Source: Deltaproteobacteria bacterium
GTDB taxonomy: Bacteria; Bdellovibrionota; UBA1018
Assembly (NCBI GenBank): GCA_013286765.1
Contig: JABDFB010000014.1
Span: 1 to 33,857, forward strand
Reading direction: 5' to 3'
Length of the DNA: 33,857 nt
The notes under the pieces were generated by a model. It was not told the origin of the DNA. It ran no database searches and was given only the letters and a program-made list of their open reading frames with translations. The first letter of the stretch is position 1. Each line of letters begins with the position of its first letter. The translations under genes were made by a program, and so were the position numbers. Positions 15,728 to 25,269 of the stretch are shown here, in pieces.

Positions 15728-15779
15728 TACTCACGCGCCACTTTGGGAAGCGCGCGCCAGCTCAAACATGGTCCGTTCT

Positions 15780-16217
15780 TCAGCGTTCACCGAAGAGTTT
15801 TGCATCTACGGAAAATTTTCCGCAGCCCACAACCAGAAATAAGATCGCAAGACAAAAGTAAACCAGCGCAGACTCGTACGAGGAACCGCCGGTCAGATTT
15901 ACAAATGGATCTTTAAACACCATTACATGCATCCGTACAGCGACAGCCATTGTACAACCGATTCCTAAGGATGCCAGCGGGGTCATGAACCCTAGAATCC
16001 AGGCTACTCCTCCACCGAATTCAGAGATCGCAGCCAAAAACTGAAAAAAACCGGGAATGGTAGCCTGCGGGCCCATCCATCCGAACGGATTTTGTATCTT
16101 GCCAGAACCATGCATAACAAACGCAATGCCCACAACAAGGCGGAGCAGGAGAAGAGCCGCCGAAGAATTAATCGATTGCCCTACCGGTTTCAAGAAGCGT
16201 TTTAGAGTTTCAGTCAC
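15780..16217 (-). CDS. DoxX family membrane protein
   Basis: A 145-aa protein with four membrane helices. Family signatures are LLLLRLVVGIAFVMHGSGKIQNP in helix 1 and the LAAISEFGGGVAWILGFMTPLASLGIG stretch in helices 2-3. DoxX proteins are linked to quinone-dependent respiration or, in mycobacteria, to a membrane oxidoreductase complex; the specific role here is unknown. The GTG at 16217 is supported by a strong ribosome site (GGAGG, seven bases upstream). It stands alone between the AlkB-type and hydrolase genes. Confidence 0.9.
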   Translation of the reverse strand: MTETLKRFLKPVGQSINSSAALLLLRLVVGIAFVMHGSGKIQNPFGWMGPQATIPGFFQFLAAISEFGGGVAWILGFMTPLASLGIGCTMAVAVRMHVMVFKDPFVNLTGGSSYESALVYFCLAILFLVVGCGKFSVDAKLFGER

Positions 16218-16286
16218 GATTTTCCTCCAGTTAGCTCTATTGTAATGGACAGACTCTCGGAAATCCAGATAACACCATTACAAATC

Positions 16287-17384
16287 TTATTTAGATATCT
16301 CTGCGAATGTATCGACGGCTCGAAGGATATACTCAGGAAAGATATATTTTGGTCGTGCAGCCTCTTCCAGGGAGAAATTCGGATCTGCTGTCACAACAGC
16401 GATCAGATTATGCTCACGGTCCACAAACAAAAATTGTCCTCCTAGACCTAGGCCATAGAAATAATTTTTATTATCATAGTCTGCGATCCACCAAAAATAC
16501 CCATATTTGTTATTCCCTGGAAATCCACCAGAACTCTGGACTCTAGTGGCATCCGCTATATAGTCTTCCGAAACCAATTGCTTTTCGTTCCATTTTCCTT
16601 TGTTTAAATACAAATATCCGATTTTCGCTATGTCTTGAGGAAAGAGACTGAGCCCATATCCTCCGATAGTGTGTCCGTTTCCGTCCTCTTGCCAACTAAA
16701 GGAACGAATACCAATAGCATCAAAAAGGACTTGTTTTGCGTAATCTGCTTCTTTCAAACCTGTTACTCTTTCAAGAATAAGAGAGAGCAAATGGGGATTC
16801 GCATCGTCATAGTTAAACTTCTCACCGGCTTTCGCCACACTCTGAGGATTCTCGAAGGAAAAAATCCGATCAATATTCAACAGTCGATGATCTAGAAGAT
16901 GGAGATTTCGCTCGTCCCATGGGAACCCTGATGTCATTGTTAACAGATGACGAATAGACAGATCATTCGCTCCCGAGAACTGATTTCCCACGGAAAGCTC
17001 AGGTAGGTACGAAATCACCTTATCATCTACAGAGTGAATTTTCCCATCCTGAATCGCTGCCCCAATAACAGTAGAAGTGATACTTTTCGTTATGGAGAAA
17101 AGTTCGCTCTTCTCCGGCACTTTGTCTCTGAATGATTTTTCATGAACGATATAGCCGTCTTTGATAACCAGCAGAGATCGGACCATCGGGAGGTTGGTTC
17201 GAATTTCTATATCAGCTGCTTCCAGCCAATTTCTATCCATCCCTTGAAATTCGGGCTGAGAGTTCTCCCACTGACCTTCGGTAGTGATTCCAGCGTATGT
17301 CAAAGAAGGAAACCAAAATCGAATCAGTGAGAAAAATAGTAAACAGCTATAGGTAAAGAGTTTTGGCGATACAGTATTTGACAT
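16287..17384 (-). CDS. Exported serine hydrolase (class C beta-lactamase/PBP fold)
   Basis: A 365-aa protein with an N-terminal signal sequence (about 1-31, ending LTYA). The active-site serine and lysine are in SITK (S97, K100). The second motif, usually YxN, reads Y192-D-D here (FNYDDANPHLL). The third motif region is GLGLGGQ (311-317). The neighbouring pattern (LLTMTSGFPW, GGYGLSLFPQDIAKIGYLYLNKG) fits the beta-lactamase-related esterase/6-aminohexanoate-dimer-hydrolase group rather than true AmpC. The substrate is unknown; peptide, ester or cell-wall fragments are possible. A TTG at 17408 is in frame, but the ATG at 17384 starts the signal peptide, though without a clear ribosome site. 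Confidence 0.88.
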   Translation of the reverse strand: MSNTVSPKLFTYSCLLFFSLIRFWFPSLTYAGITTEGQWENSQPEFQGMDRNWLEAADIEIRTNLPMVRSLLVIKDGYIVHEKSFRDKVPEKSELFSITKSITSTVIGAAIQDGKIHSVDDKVISYLPELSVGNQFSGANDLSIRHLLTMTSGFPWDERNLHLLDHRLLNIDRIFSFENPQSVAKAGEKFNYDDANPHLLSLILERVTGLKEADYAKQVLFDAIGIRSFSWQEDGNGHTIGGYGLSLFPQDIAKIGYLYLNKGKWNEKQLVSEDYIADATRVQSSGGFPGNNKYGYFWWIADYDNKNYFYGLGLGGQFLFVDREHNLIAVVTADPNFSLEEAARPKYIFPEYILRAVDTFAEISK

Positions 17385-17578
17385 ATCGCGTTGATTAGCA
17401 CACTTCAAAATTCAAATCAATGTGGACCGAGACGCCAGATCCGACCGAACGAATCGGTTCATATCAAATCCGGTCAGACGAGACTCTAACCTTTCGGTAC
17501 ATTCACAGCAAAAATTTTTGTCAAATACATTTCCGTAATTGCATTCTTCTGAATGCTGCACTATCAGTGATGGTTGTC

Positions 17579-18403
17579 ATGAATACTAATTCTATTTTAT
17601 CGAGAGTTTTGTTTTTGACCTGCACCTGGATATTTTTAGTGTCTGTGTATGCACCCTCTGCAATTTCGTCGGACACCCCCTACTCGGGTACAGAGGACAC
17701 TACGGTTAAGCCTAACGAGACGTATGTCTCCAAAGAATTGCGAGGCCGCAACCCATCGATTAAGAAGTCAGATAGAGCCGGGACTGCGCTTAAGCTTGGA
17801 TCACCAAGTCTGCTTGGAGGTTCCGCAGCTCTTTTAGCAACGGGACAGGAGACCCCAAAAATGGGGCATATTCCGACAGTTTTCAGAACAGCGGCTCTTG
17901 GAGCTTATCGGAATAGAAAACCTCTTGCACCCGACACCCACGATAAGAAAACCCTCGAAAACGCGACTACAAGGAACCTTGCGCTAATCAGCCCGAGCAC
18001 TCTCAGTACGAAGAGTGACGATCTGCCCAAACTGAATCTTGCAAAAGTCGAATCCGCTAAAAAGGCTATCCGAGAAATTAGGCCCCTTGAGAATGCCAAA
18101 ACTTCCATTCAGGAACCAACAAGTCACAAGAATGCTCTTCTGGAATTGTGCAATAGCCAACCAAACTCACTGCGAGAATCGATTGAGAAACTCATTTTCA
18201 TTCCGGAAGGCGTTTTGCCTCCGACTGAGCACAAACGGGCCGAATCGCCGTTCGAATCCGAATACATTAAAGTCGATAAAGCCGATTGGGAACAAATACC
18301 TCAAGCAAACGAGCCTCGGAAGGAACCACCAAAGCTGGAACACGAAGCTAGCGGCATAATTGATTTAGGCGCAATAGAATGGTCACACTTTCGAGAAAAT
18401 TAG
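17579..18403 (+). CDS. Exported hypothetical protein (274 aa)
   Basis: Unrecognised. The first about 32 residues form a signal peptide (MNTNSILSRV, hydrophobic VLFLTCTWIFLVSV, cut near SAIS). The mature protein is rich in Lys, Glu, Ser, Pro and Thr with little hydrophobic core, apart from a small-residue stretch near 85-97 (GSPSLLGGSAALLA), and looks largely disordered. An upstream in-frame start at 17420 would add 53 unsuitable residues before the signal peptide. No ribosome site is evident. In style it resembles the other exported orphans of the window (465-2033, 30749-32782). It converges on the antiporter gene. Confidence 0.6.
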   Translation: MNTNSILSRVLFLTCTWIFLVSVYAPSAISSDTPYSGTEDTTVKPNETYVSKELRGRNPSIKKSDRAGTALKLGSPSLLGGSAALLATGQETPKMGHIPTVFRTAALGAYRNRKPLAPDTHDKKTLENATTRNLALISPSTLSTKSDDLPKLNLAKVESAKKAIREIRPLENAKTSIQEPTSHKNALLELCNSQPNSLRESIEKLIFIPEGVLPPTEHKRAESPFESEYIKVDKADWEQIPQANEPRKEPPKLEHEASGIIDLGAIEWSHFREN

Positions 18404-18450
18404 ACCAGTCATTCATCAATGAGCTATCGGCAATAAGGTCTAAAAGTACA

Positions 18451-19764
18451 TTACGGCGAGTTTCGCGCAAGCACTTTCCAGAGCTGTACCAGTCTTTGCA
18501 ATGAAACTCCTCCCAATGGCGAACGAACACTCTGACTTTCGGCCTCTGCCGCCGCAAAAGCGACCCCTTCTTCGATCCTCAGAAGTGCAAATTTTCGAAA
18601 TAGAACCGGAGTCATCATCGTTGTCACGACACCCATGAGGATGAGCGTCGAAAAGAGTCCCTGGTTAATAAACCCACGCTGATAAGCAATACTTGCAACA
18701 ACCAGCTCCATCACCCCTCTTCCATTGAGAATAATCCCTAGCCCTAGAGCCCGCGGTTGAGGGAGTCCGATCGTAAGACCACCGACCCAGCCAGCTACAA
18801 TTTTTGTGACCATGGATACCACAAGAACCACAAGCACGAACCACGGCGACGGCATTGCTCCGGCACTAAATTCGAGGCCGAGATAAGCGAAGAAGACAGG
18901 GCCCAAAAATCCATCTGTAACGGAATTAAGGGTTAATTCGAGTTCTTTATATCGCGAGACAAGGAAAAATTCGCGGTCGATAAGGAGCGAGCCGAAAAAA
19001 GCACCAATGACAAAGTGAAAGCCCAACATCTCGCTAGCCGATCCAAAAGCCAAAACAAACAAAATGAGAATTCCGAAGAGAGCTTCACTCCCAAAAGCCT
19101 CCACTAACTTCTCAGGAATGCGTTCGATATGAATTCCATTTCTCTTAATTTTATTAATCATCCAATTCATAGTGAGAATCATTCCACCAAGAATTAAGAG
19201 CTTTCCGCCTGTAATTGCTACGGAAGACGCGACGGCATGAAATGATTTTTGTTCTGGAAGATTCAAAATCACACCAAGTACCAACATCGCTGCCAAGTCA
19301 TTCAGGATTGCGCTCGCTACCGAATAGCGAGCAATATCCGTATTGATTAGGTTGAAACTTTGCAAAATTCGCACTGCGACGGGCAGAGCGGTGATCGAAA
19401 TACAGAGTCCCAGAAAAACCGTTCGCATAACGTCGAGATGAAAGAGAGCACCTACGACAATTCCGGAAAAAAAGGGCAGAAAAAATCCCAGGGTGGCGAC
19501 CCATAACGCTTTGCCTTTGAGCGCTTCTGTCACCTCTTCAAAATTCATTTCTAACCCTGCTGAAAGGACAATCAGAAACACAGCAAGCTCGGAAATTCCG
19601 CTGAGTGGAGCACTTGTGTGGACAATATTAAGAAGTGCCGGGCCTAAAAGCACGCCTGCAAGCATTTCTCCAACAATGGCCGGCTGATTAAAGCGGGAGA
19701 AGAACTGACCCAGTAACCGCGAAACAAAAATCAAAACCAGTAAACTAGTGAATAAAGGCATCAT
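18451..19764 (-). CDS. Cation:proton antiporter, CPA2/Kef type
   Basis: A 437-aa inner-membrane carrier with about 12 hydrophobic segments, exchanging Na+ or K+ for protons. It begins with the family-like RLLGQFFSRFNQPAIVGEMLAGVLLGP. The ion-binding helix reads ASAILNDLAAMLVL, with Asn-Asp where electrogenic CPA2 members often have Asp-Asp; by analogy this hints at electroneutral exchange, an inference only. Other signatures are FGSASEMLGFHFVIGAFFGSLL and IGLPQPRALGLGIILNGRGVMELV. It lacks the C-terminal TrkA-N domain of full-length KefB/C. The ATG at 19764 has no strong ribosome site. It is divergent from yceI-like gene 19870. Confidence 0.9.
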   Translation of the reverse strand: MMPLFTSLLVLIFVSRLLGQFFSRFNQPAIVGEMLAGVLLGPALLNIVHTSAPLSGISELAVFLIVLSAGLEMNFEEVTEALKGKALWVATLGFFLPFFSGIVVGALFHLDVMRTVFLGLCISITALPVAVRILQSFNLINTDIARYSVASAILNDLAAMLVLGVILNLPEQKSFHAVASSVAITGGKLLILGGMILTMNWMINKIKRNGIHIERIPEKLVEAFGSEALFGILILFVLAFGSASEMLGFHFVIGAFFGSLLIDREFFLVSRYKELELTLNSVTDGFLGPVFFAYLGLEFSAGAMPSPWFVLVVLVVSMVTKIVAGWVGGLTIGLPQPRALGLGIILNGRGVMELVVASIAYQRGFINQGLFSTLILMGVVTTMMTPVLFRKFALLRIEEGVAFAAAEAESQSVRSPLGGVSLQRLVQLWKVLARNSP

Positions 19765-19822
19765 ATGATTTTAATTTTAGCAACAGCGAGCGAGAGTGTA
19801 AATAAAACCTCAATTCTTTTTA

Positions 19823-19851
19823 TTAGACAAAGGAACTTTTTCAGTAATAAT
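19823..19851 (+). promoter_or_regulatory. Possible sigma-70 promoter for the YceI gene
   Basis: TTAGAC (19823-19828) and AATAAT (19846-19851) are 17 bases apart, ending 18 bases before the start codon. Spacing is ideal but both boxes are imperfect, so this is tentative. Confidence 0.3.
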
Positions 19852-19869
19852 CACAACTGAGGAGACACT

Positions 19870-20499
19870 ATGAATAAAACCGTTACCAGCCTTTTTGTTG
19901 GCCTATTTTCTCTCACCCTAGCATCGAGCCCAGCTTTTGCCGGTCCGAAAGCATTGGCTCCGGGCATTTACAAGCTAGATCCCGCGCATACAAAAGTAGG
20001 ATTCGAGGTTTCACATTTGGTGATATCTACGGTCGAAGGAAAATTCACCGGCTTCGAAGGTCAGATCGAAGCAGGGAAAAAATTCACAGACGCAAAAATT
20101 CAGACAACTGTACAAACAGGAACAGTTGACACAGGAAATTCTGATCGTGATAAACACCTCAGAAGTCCAGATTTTTTTGATGCAGATAAATTCCCTAAAA
20201 TGACCTTCGTGAGTAAAAAAATTACCGGCACTCCTGAGAATTTTAAGATGATGGGTGATTTAACAATTAAAGGAACTACACTTCCAGTGACGTTTTCCGG
20301 AAAATACAACGGCACAGTAAACGATCCTTGGGGCAATACTAAGGCCGGATTTACTGCATCAACAAAGATCAAACGAAAAGATTACGGTTTGAATTGGACT
20401 AAACTCATCGAGTCTGGGCCTGTAGTCGGTGATGAAGTAACTATTTCACTCAAAGTGGAAGCAGCGATGGCAAAAGAGAAGGTTGCGGCTCAGGAATAA
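19870..20499 (+). CDS. YceI family periplasmic protein
   Basis: A 209-aa lipocalin-like protein with a 24-residue signal peptide ending SSPAFA. The mature start YKLDPAHTKVGFEVSHLVISTVEGKF and the central GNSDRDKHLRSPDFFDADKFPKMTF block are hallmark YceI sequences. The fold binds polyisoprenoid chains; family members respond to acid, osmotic or lipid stress, but the physiological ligand is unsettled. A GGAG ribosome site lies six bases before the ATG. It ends with a short extra tail (AMAKEKVAAQE). It has no obvious partner gene. Confidence 0.95.
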   Translation: MNKTVTSLFVGLFSLTLASSPAFAGPKALAPGIYKLDPAHTKVGFEVSHLVISTVEGKFTGFEGQIEAGKKFTDAKIQTTVQTGTVDTGNSDRDKHLRSPDFFDADKFPKMTFVSKKITGTPENFKMMGDLTIKGTTLPVTFSGKYNGTVNDPWGNTKAGFTASTKIKRKDYGLNWTKLIESGPVVGDEVTISLKVEAAMAKEKVAAQE

Positions 20500-20590
20500 A
20501 ATGGAGGGATTTTGGCAACGCAGGGTACGCGGCTAGTATAGATCTCTAGCCGGAGGAGCCAAATCCCAAAGTTTGTGGCATATTGTCAAA

Positions 20591-22030
20591 ATGGCTTCTG
20601 AAGATAATACTGTTTTATTCACTAGTGCCAGCAGCGCTAGCGCGCCTTCCGTCGCGAACACACTGAGGAGTTTGGTGAGTTTGCCCACTCAGTTTTGGTC
20701 GAAGTTCATGAGCCATGTTCTGCTAATTGCTCCACTGATCCTGACACAGCTTCTCCTCAAGTTTCAGGACTTGGTCGACGATCGCTTCGTCGGGTCTCTC
20801 GGGATGCAAGCACTAGGTATCCATAGTGCTCAATATAGTTTTTATCTAATCGGACAAGAAATGGGTTATGCCGTAGCCACTAGCGCCCTTATTTTCTGGA
20901 AGAGAAAAGAGAGCCGAGGCAAGCAAGGCACTATTCTGTCCAGTCATCTTGGCTTGGCATTTCTCATTTCTGCTGGGGTTGCGCTCGCTATCAATTACCA
21001 TCTTCCCCTTCTTTATCACCATTTTAAAATCGCATCTGAATATTGGCCAATCGCCGATCCCTATTTAAAACTAGGTCTTTTGAATTTAGTTTTACGAACG
21101 CTATGTATTCCGCTCATTACAATGTTAATCGCTGCGGACCTCCGATTCCGAAGCATTCTTCTACTTGCTTCGGCATTGTTATTTAAAATTTTAATCGAAT
21201 GGAGCATTGTTCACTTCGTCTGGAATGGAGCCTCGGATTCCGTTTCAGTAAGACTTCCTCTCACCCTCATCGCCGCAGTATCAGCAACCGTCCTCTGTAC
21301 TATTAATGCGGGCGCTTTCGCATCGATTATTCGGATTGTGGACGGATGGTCAAGACTGCATGGGCGCGCTTTGGTCCGAGTTTGGCCGGGCGAATTGGGT
21401 ATTGCAGCGATCAGTGCACTCTCCCCTATTATTTTTAGTCTCCAAGTCGCGCGAGCAGACGCCTCGCCTTCTTTTTATATTACCTATCAGCTCGGACTCC
21501 ACCTAACTTGTATTATTATGCTACCAGTAATAGCTGGAATGCAGATCGCCATCCGCGACGCATCCGCCGAACATTCGGAAATAGTGTCTGAAACAGAAAG
21601 TCCCTTTAAACCCCTCCATGAGTCGCAATGGTGGCCAAAATTCTTCTATGCTTCCTTAGTGCCTACCATTATTTTGCTTCTGATCGCGGCCGTTTTTTAT
21701 AACCCCATTTTTGAAACGATCTACACTTATCGAATCCCTGCGGATCATCGGATTTTTCTTTGTCTATTTTTTATTGGCTGGGTCTTTTGGCAGTGCGGCA
21801 CGATTTACTTAATTATGTTACGCGCCTCGCAAAAGAATACACTTGCAAGCCGAAATTTTGTTATTGTAGGAATCTTTATTCAGGTGGGCTTCGCTCAAGT
21901 TCTATTGATGCTAGGACTCGCGACTCCGCTTGGGTTGGCCTTCGTGTTTCTGATGTACACTACAAGCTATTTGATTTTGAATCGAAATGCTGTCTATCAA
22001 AAAGATTTCGCTGCTACCCGCAATCCATAG
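20591..22030 (+). CDS. MATE-like multidrug/solute transporter
   Basis: A membrane protein of about 479 aa with roughly 12 hydrophobic helices. The segment LILTQLLLKFQDLVDDRFVGSLGMQALGIHS corresponds to the first MATE repeat (D, GxLG pattern), and a second helical half follows near residue 260. Identity to well-known MATE proteins appears low, so the substrate and even subfamily are uncertain; a polysaccharide-flippase relative is possible. The ATG at 20591 is used; an upstream TTG at 20573 lies nearer a strong GGAGGAG (20552-20558) but at long spacing. It is followed by the GAF kinase gene on the same strand. Confidence 0.7.
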   Translation: MASEDNTVLFTSASSASAPSVANTLRSLVSLPTQFWSKFMSHVLLIAPLILTQLLLKFQDLVDDRFVGSLGMQALGIHSAQYSFYLIGQEMGYAVATSALIFWKRKESRGKQGTILSSHLGLAFLISAGVALAINYHLPLLYHHFKIASEYWPIADPYLKLGLLNLVLRTLCIPLITMLIAADLRFRSILLLASALLFKILIEWSIVHFVWNGASDSVSVRLPLTLIAAVSATVLCTINAGAFASIIRIVDGWSRLHGRALVRVWPGELGIAAISALSPIIFSLQVARADASPSFYITYQLGLHLTCIIMLPVIAGMQIAIRDASAEHSEIVSETESPFKPLHESQWWPKFFYASLVPTIILLLIAAVFYNPIFETIYTYRIPADHRIFLCLFFIGWVFWQCGTIYLIMLRASQKNTLASRNFVIVGIFIQVGFAQVLLMLGLATPLGLAFVFLMYTTSYLILNRNAVYQKDFAATRNP

Positions 22031-22133
22031 TCACTATTTTCTTGCCTAAACAATGTATGTTCATGTAATAACCCTTCCACAGTGTAGTTTAGTGTATTCA
22101 TCGTAGTTGAGCATCGCTTTTCGGGGAGGGGTA

Positions 22134-23507
22134 TTGTCTCAACCAAATAGAACAAATTATGAGGCTGTGCATCAGAACTATACCTATTACGATAGCAATT
22201 GGGGGAATTATCAGGCAAATCCGAATTCGCTTCTGCAATTGACCAAGTCTCTCGTCTCCACTCTCAATGAAGAAAAAATTATTAATACATTAACGGAATA
22301 TTTTATTCCGAAATACGCAGATTGGTGCCGAATTGAACTCTTCGATCCAAATGGCAATACATCTCGGGTCTTTACATCGCACAATAATACTGAGGACAGT
22401 AAGCACCTATCAGGGCTTGCAAACGAGCTTTTGCCAGCGCTACATTCAAATCGCTCCAAGGCATGTCTGTGGGAAGAAGTCTGTCCTTCGTTCTGGCTTC
22501 ATTCCCTTTCCCCTTCTCTCTGCGGCAGCAGGGCCTTAGAGCAGTTCGTTCAACGCCCGATTGGGTATCTCGGAATTCCTCTCGTCGCCCCCGAAGAAGA
22601 TCACATACTCAACGGCAGAGTAAATGATGGTGCAAAAAATCGCTCCGTAGACAAACCAATAGGGATCGTTTCGTGCGTTCGTCTTTATCCAAATGGTAAA
22701 TATACTAGGGCGGACTTGGAAGCCTTACAAGACATCGGATATATTGCGGGCCACGTTCTTGGAAATATTCAATCCTATGAAAATTCTCGAGAGCAGATTT
22801 CGCTTAAAGACTTGATATTAGCGACAGCGTCTCACGAATTTCGTACGCCGTTAACCTCGCTCTACCTGCAACTCCAGCTTATCCAAAAGTACTTGGTAAA
22901 TCCCCATAGCAGTCCCATTCCAGTGGACTATATCGAAGGTCAAATCAAGAATGCTACGCTCCAGATAAAGCACCTGGAAATTTTGATTGATAATCTGCTT
23001 GATATTTCACCCTATATTCACGGCAAGTGGATCCTTAAGAAAGAAAAGGTGGATCTTGGCCTTCTGGCAGAGGAGATCATTCATCGCTTGCGACCCATGG
23101 CAAAAGAAGCTGGATCGCAGATCCAGCTGGAAGTTCATGGCTCCGTTGAAGGATTCTGGGACCGCAATCGACTTGAACAAGCGATTATAAATTTAATTAC
23201 TAACGCAATTAAATATGGGGAATCGAAACCCATTACCGTGAGCGCCTGCCCTGGGCAGCAGAACTGCCCCCCTTCTGCAATGATTACTGTTAAGGATCAA
23301 GGGCCCGGAATTCCGGCCCAAGACCATGTTCGAATTTTCGATCGCTATGTAAGAGCTGCTACTCCACGCCAGCTTGGCATTCGGGGCACTGGTTTGGGGT
23401 TATATATCGCAAAGCAAATTGTGGATGCCCATGGCGGCGCCATACGTGTAGAAAGCGAACTCAATAAAGGATCTGCATTTACTATTGAGCTACCTACGAA
23501 GAATTGA
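22134..23507 (+). CDS. GAF-domain sensor histidine kinase (soluble)
   Basis: A 457-aa cytoplasmic kinase without membrane helices. Residues about 30-225 form a GAF-like sensor (LVSTLNEEKIINTLTEYF, LGIPL, ARADLEALQDIGYIAGHVLGN). The phosphoacceptor is H234 in ASHEFRTPLTSL. The ATPase domain has NLITNAIKYG, DQGPGIP and GTGLGLYIAKQI. The TTG start at 22134 follows GGGGAGGGG closely; another TTG at 22107 would add nine residues and has no ribosome site. No response regulator lies nearby. The ligand sensed by the GAF domain is unknown. Confidence 0.9.
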   Translation: MSQPNRTNYEAVHQNYTYYDSNWGNYQANPNSLLQLTKSLVSTLNEEKIINTLTEYFIPKYADWCRIELFDPNGNTSRVFTSHNNTEDSKHLSGLANELLPALHSNRSKACLWEEVCPSFWLHSLSPSLCGSRALEQFVQRPIGYLGIPLVAPEEDHILNGRVNDGAKNRSVDKPIGIVSCVRLYPNGKYTRADLEALQDIGYIAGHVLGNIQSYENSREQISLKDLILATASHEFRTPLTSLYLQLQLIQKYLVNPHSSPIPVDYIEGQIKNATLQIKHLEILIDNLLDISPYIHGKWILKKEKVDLGLLAEEIIHRLRPMAKEAGSQIQLEVHGSVEGFWDRNRLEQAIINLITNAIKYGESKPITVSACPGQQNCPPSAMITVKDQGPGIPAQDHVRIFDRYVRAATPRQLGIRGTGLGLYIAKQIVDAHGGAIRVESELNKGSAFTIELPTKN

Positions 23508-23540
23508 GAAGGATTCAAGCCAAAAAGACATTTCGGTACA

Positions 23541-25148
23541 TTACATAGCCCTGTTTCCAGGATAAATTACTAAATGCCGCAGAGGTTCACGACCGATGCT
23601 CTGCGATTCCAGATGGTATCGGGTCACCATTCGATGTTGCATTTTTCTCACTGGCGGAATTCTTGGTGCCAAGGCAACTTCAACTTTCTCAGCCAAAACT
23701 CGCTCAATCGCAAACTCCGTTTCTTTGACGGCGTCCTTCACTGTATCTGGATCAACTCCTCTTATCATTGGTGAAATCTCTTGGAGAATTTTGCGCATAT
23801 ACGTAGCCGCATTTTTCTTTATCAAGTGGAGAGGAGTCTCTTTTTCCTCAAGCATTCGCCGTAACCTCAAATCGTTTTCTCGCGACCGAAGTGCGATAAT
23901 AATATCAGCATTTTCAGGATCACTTACGGTTCTTGCATCGATTTCAAGATTTCGAATCACTCTTTCGAGCAGGCTCTTGTCGAGTGCGTATGGATAGATA
24001 CGTACTGTTCCAGCTCTTACGAGGACCCCATACGCAGTAGCATAATCTTTTTCGGGCGGAGCTACTTTTTCTATTCGCACTTGACCATCAGATCGATAAT
24101 TTCGGAGTTCACCCTCGGGTTCAATACCACTCAAGAGTGAATCAACGGCAGATGCAATATCTCGATGAATAATCACTTCATCACGATTGACTATTTCAAC
24201 TAGAATATCAAACGTTGGCGGAGCACGACGTTCACTGACGGTTTTTGTAGTATGCCGGCGACGCGCTTCCTCATCACTAAGAGTCACAACGTGAACACCT
24301 CCCACCAAATCTGAGAGAGTGGGATTTATTAGGAGATTCTCGAGTGTTGTGCCATGCGCAGTTCCAATCAGTTGGACACCACGTTCTGCAATGGTACGGG
24401 CCGCCGCTGCCTCCGATTCTGTTCCAATTTCATCGACGATAATCACTTCTGGCATATGATTTTCCACAGCCTCAATCATTGTGGAATGTTGCTGATCAGG
24501 CCGAGGCACTTGCATCCGCCGAGCACTGCCAATCGCAGGGTGCGGAATATCGCCATCACCTCCGATCTCGTTGGAAGTATCGACAACAATTACCCGTTTA
24601 TGAAAATCATCTGCCAAGACGCGAGCTACTTCACGGAGTTTTGTTGTTTTTCCAATGCCAGGTCGGCCCAAAAGCAGAACACTAGAACCTGTTTCAATAA
24701 GATCTTTGAGAAGATCGATTGTCCCAAAAATAGCACGTCCTACTCTGAGAGTTAATCCGACGATTTGTCCTTTTCTGCTGCGAATCGCCGAAATTCTGTG
24801 GAGCGTACGCTCTATTCCAGCGCGATTATCACTTGTAAAATCTCCAACTTGTCGAACAATATAATCGATATCGTGCTGTTCAACCGGTCGCTGAGACAAT
24901 GGTTGAACGGAATTTATATAGCGTGCTTCAGCCGGTCGTCCTAAATCTAGAACAATTTCCAAAAGTTCCTCACTGTTTTGTCCTAGAAGCGATCGCTTCA
25001 AGTCCTCAGGAAGAATGCTTAACAGAGCTAAAATTTCATCCGAAACTATCGACTGACTTCCATGAGAAATCGATCTATTAAAGGTACTCGTACTTGTACT
25101 AACCCCCTCTTTCACATTTACTTTCATACATTGCAAAGGAAACGCCAT
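23541..25148 (-). CDS. AAA-type ATPase with C-terminal R3H domain (SpoIIIAA/Ycf45-like)
   Basis: A protein of about 535 aa. The N-terminal third includes [18 protein letters not shown], as in SpoIIIAA-like ATPases. Walker A is [10 protein letters not shown] (161-170) and Walker [11 protein letters not shown] (235-244), then IGTAHG (sensor-like). The R3H nucleic-acid-binding motif (RKMQH, near residue 493) precedes a final [14 protein letters not shown] strand. This AAA-R3H layout matches Ycf45 of cyanobacteria and plastids and related bacterial proteins of unknown function. ATP-dependent single-stranded nucleic acid binding is inferred. The start is uncertain: 25148 (ATG) is chosen; a GTG at 25238 and an ATG at 25127 are alternatives. 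It is divergent from the endonuclease V gene. Confidence 0.9.
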   Translation of the reverse strand: MAFPLQCMKVNVKEGVSTSTSTFNRSISHGSQSIVSDEILALLSILPEDLKRSLLGQNSEELLEIVLDLGRPAEARYINSVQPLSQRPVEQHDIDYIVRQVGDFTSDNRAGIERTLHRISAIRSRKGQIVGLTLRVGRAIFGTIDLLKDLIETGSSVLLLGRPGIGKTTKLREVARVLADDFHKRVIVVDTSNEIGGDGDIPHPAIGSARRMQVPRPDQQHSTMIEAVENHMPEVIIVDEIGTESEAAAARTIAERGVQLIGTAHGTTLENLLINPTLSDLVGGVHVVTLSDEEARRRHTTKTVSERRAPPTFDILVEIVNRDEVIIHRDIASAVDSLLSGIEPEGELRNYRSDGQVRIEKVAPPEKDYATAYGVLVRAGTVRIYPYALDKSLLERVIRNLEIDARTVSDPENADIIIALRSRENDLRLRRMLEEKETPLHLIKKNAATYMRKILQEISPMIRGVDPDTVKDAVKETEFAIERVLAEKVEVALAPRIPPVRKMQHRMVTRYHLESQSIGREPLRHLVIYPGNRAM

Positions 25149-25269
25149 AATATTTCCCGGCTCGGTTACTTTCCCATTATTGAGAAGTAGTTTCTGACAT
25201 GGGCCGACTGTTTTTGACTTGGAGACTTGTCTATGCACCGCAGATCAGATATTGCATAGCACACTTTGT

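Noticed and set aside
18400..18443. Inverted repeat TTAGACC/GGTCTAA between convergent genes
   Set aside because: Seven-base arms with a 30-base loop and no T-run are too weak to call a terminator.
24354..24755. 133-aa plus-strand frame
   Set aside because: It is antisense to the Walker A/B region of the R3H ATPase, with cysteine- and histidine-rich shadow composition.
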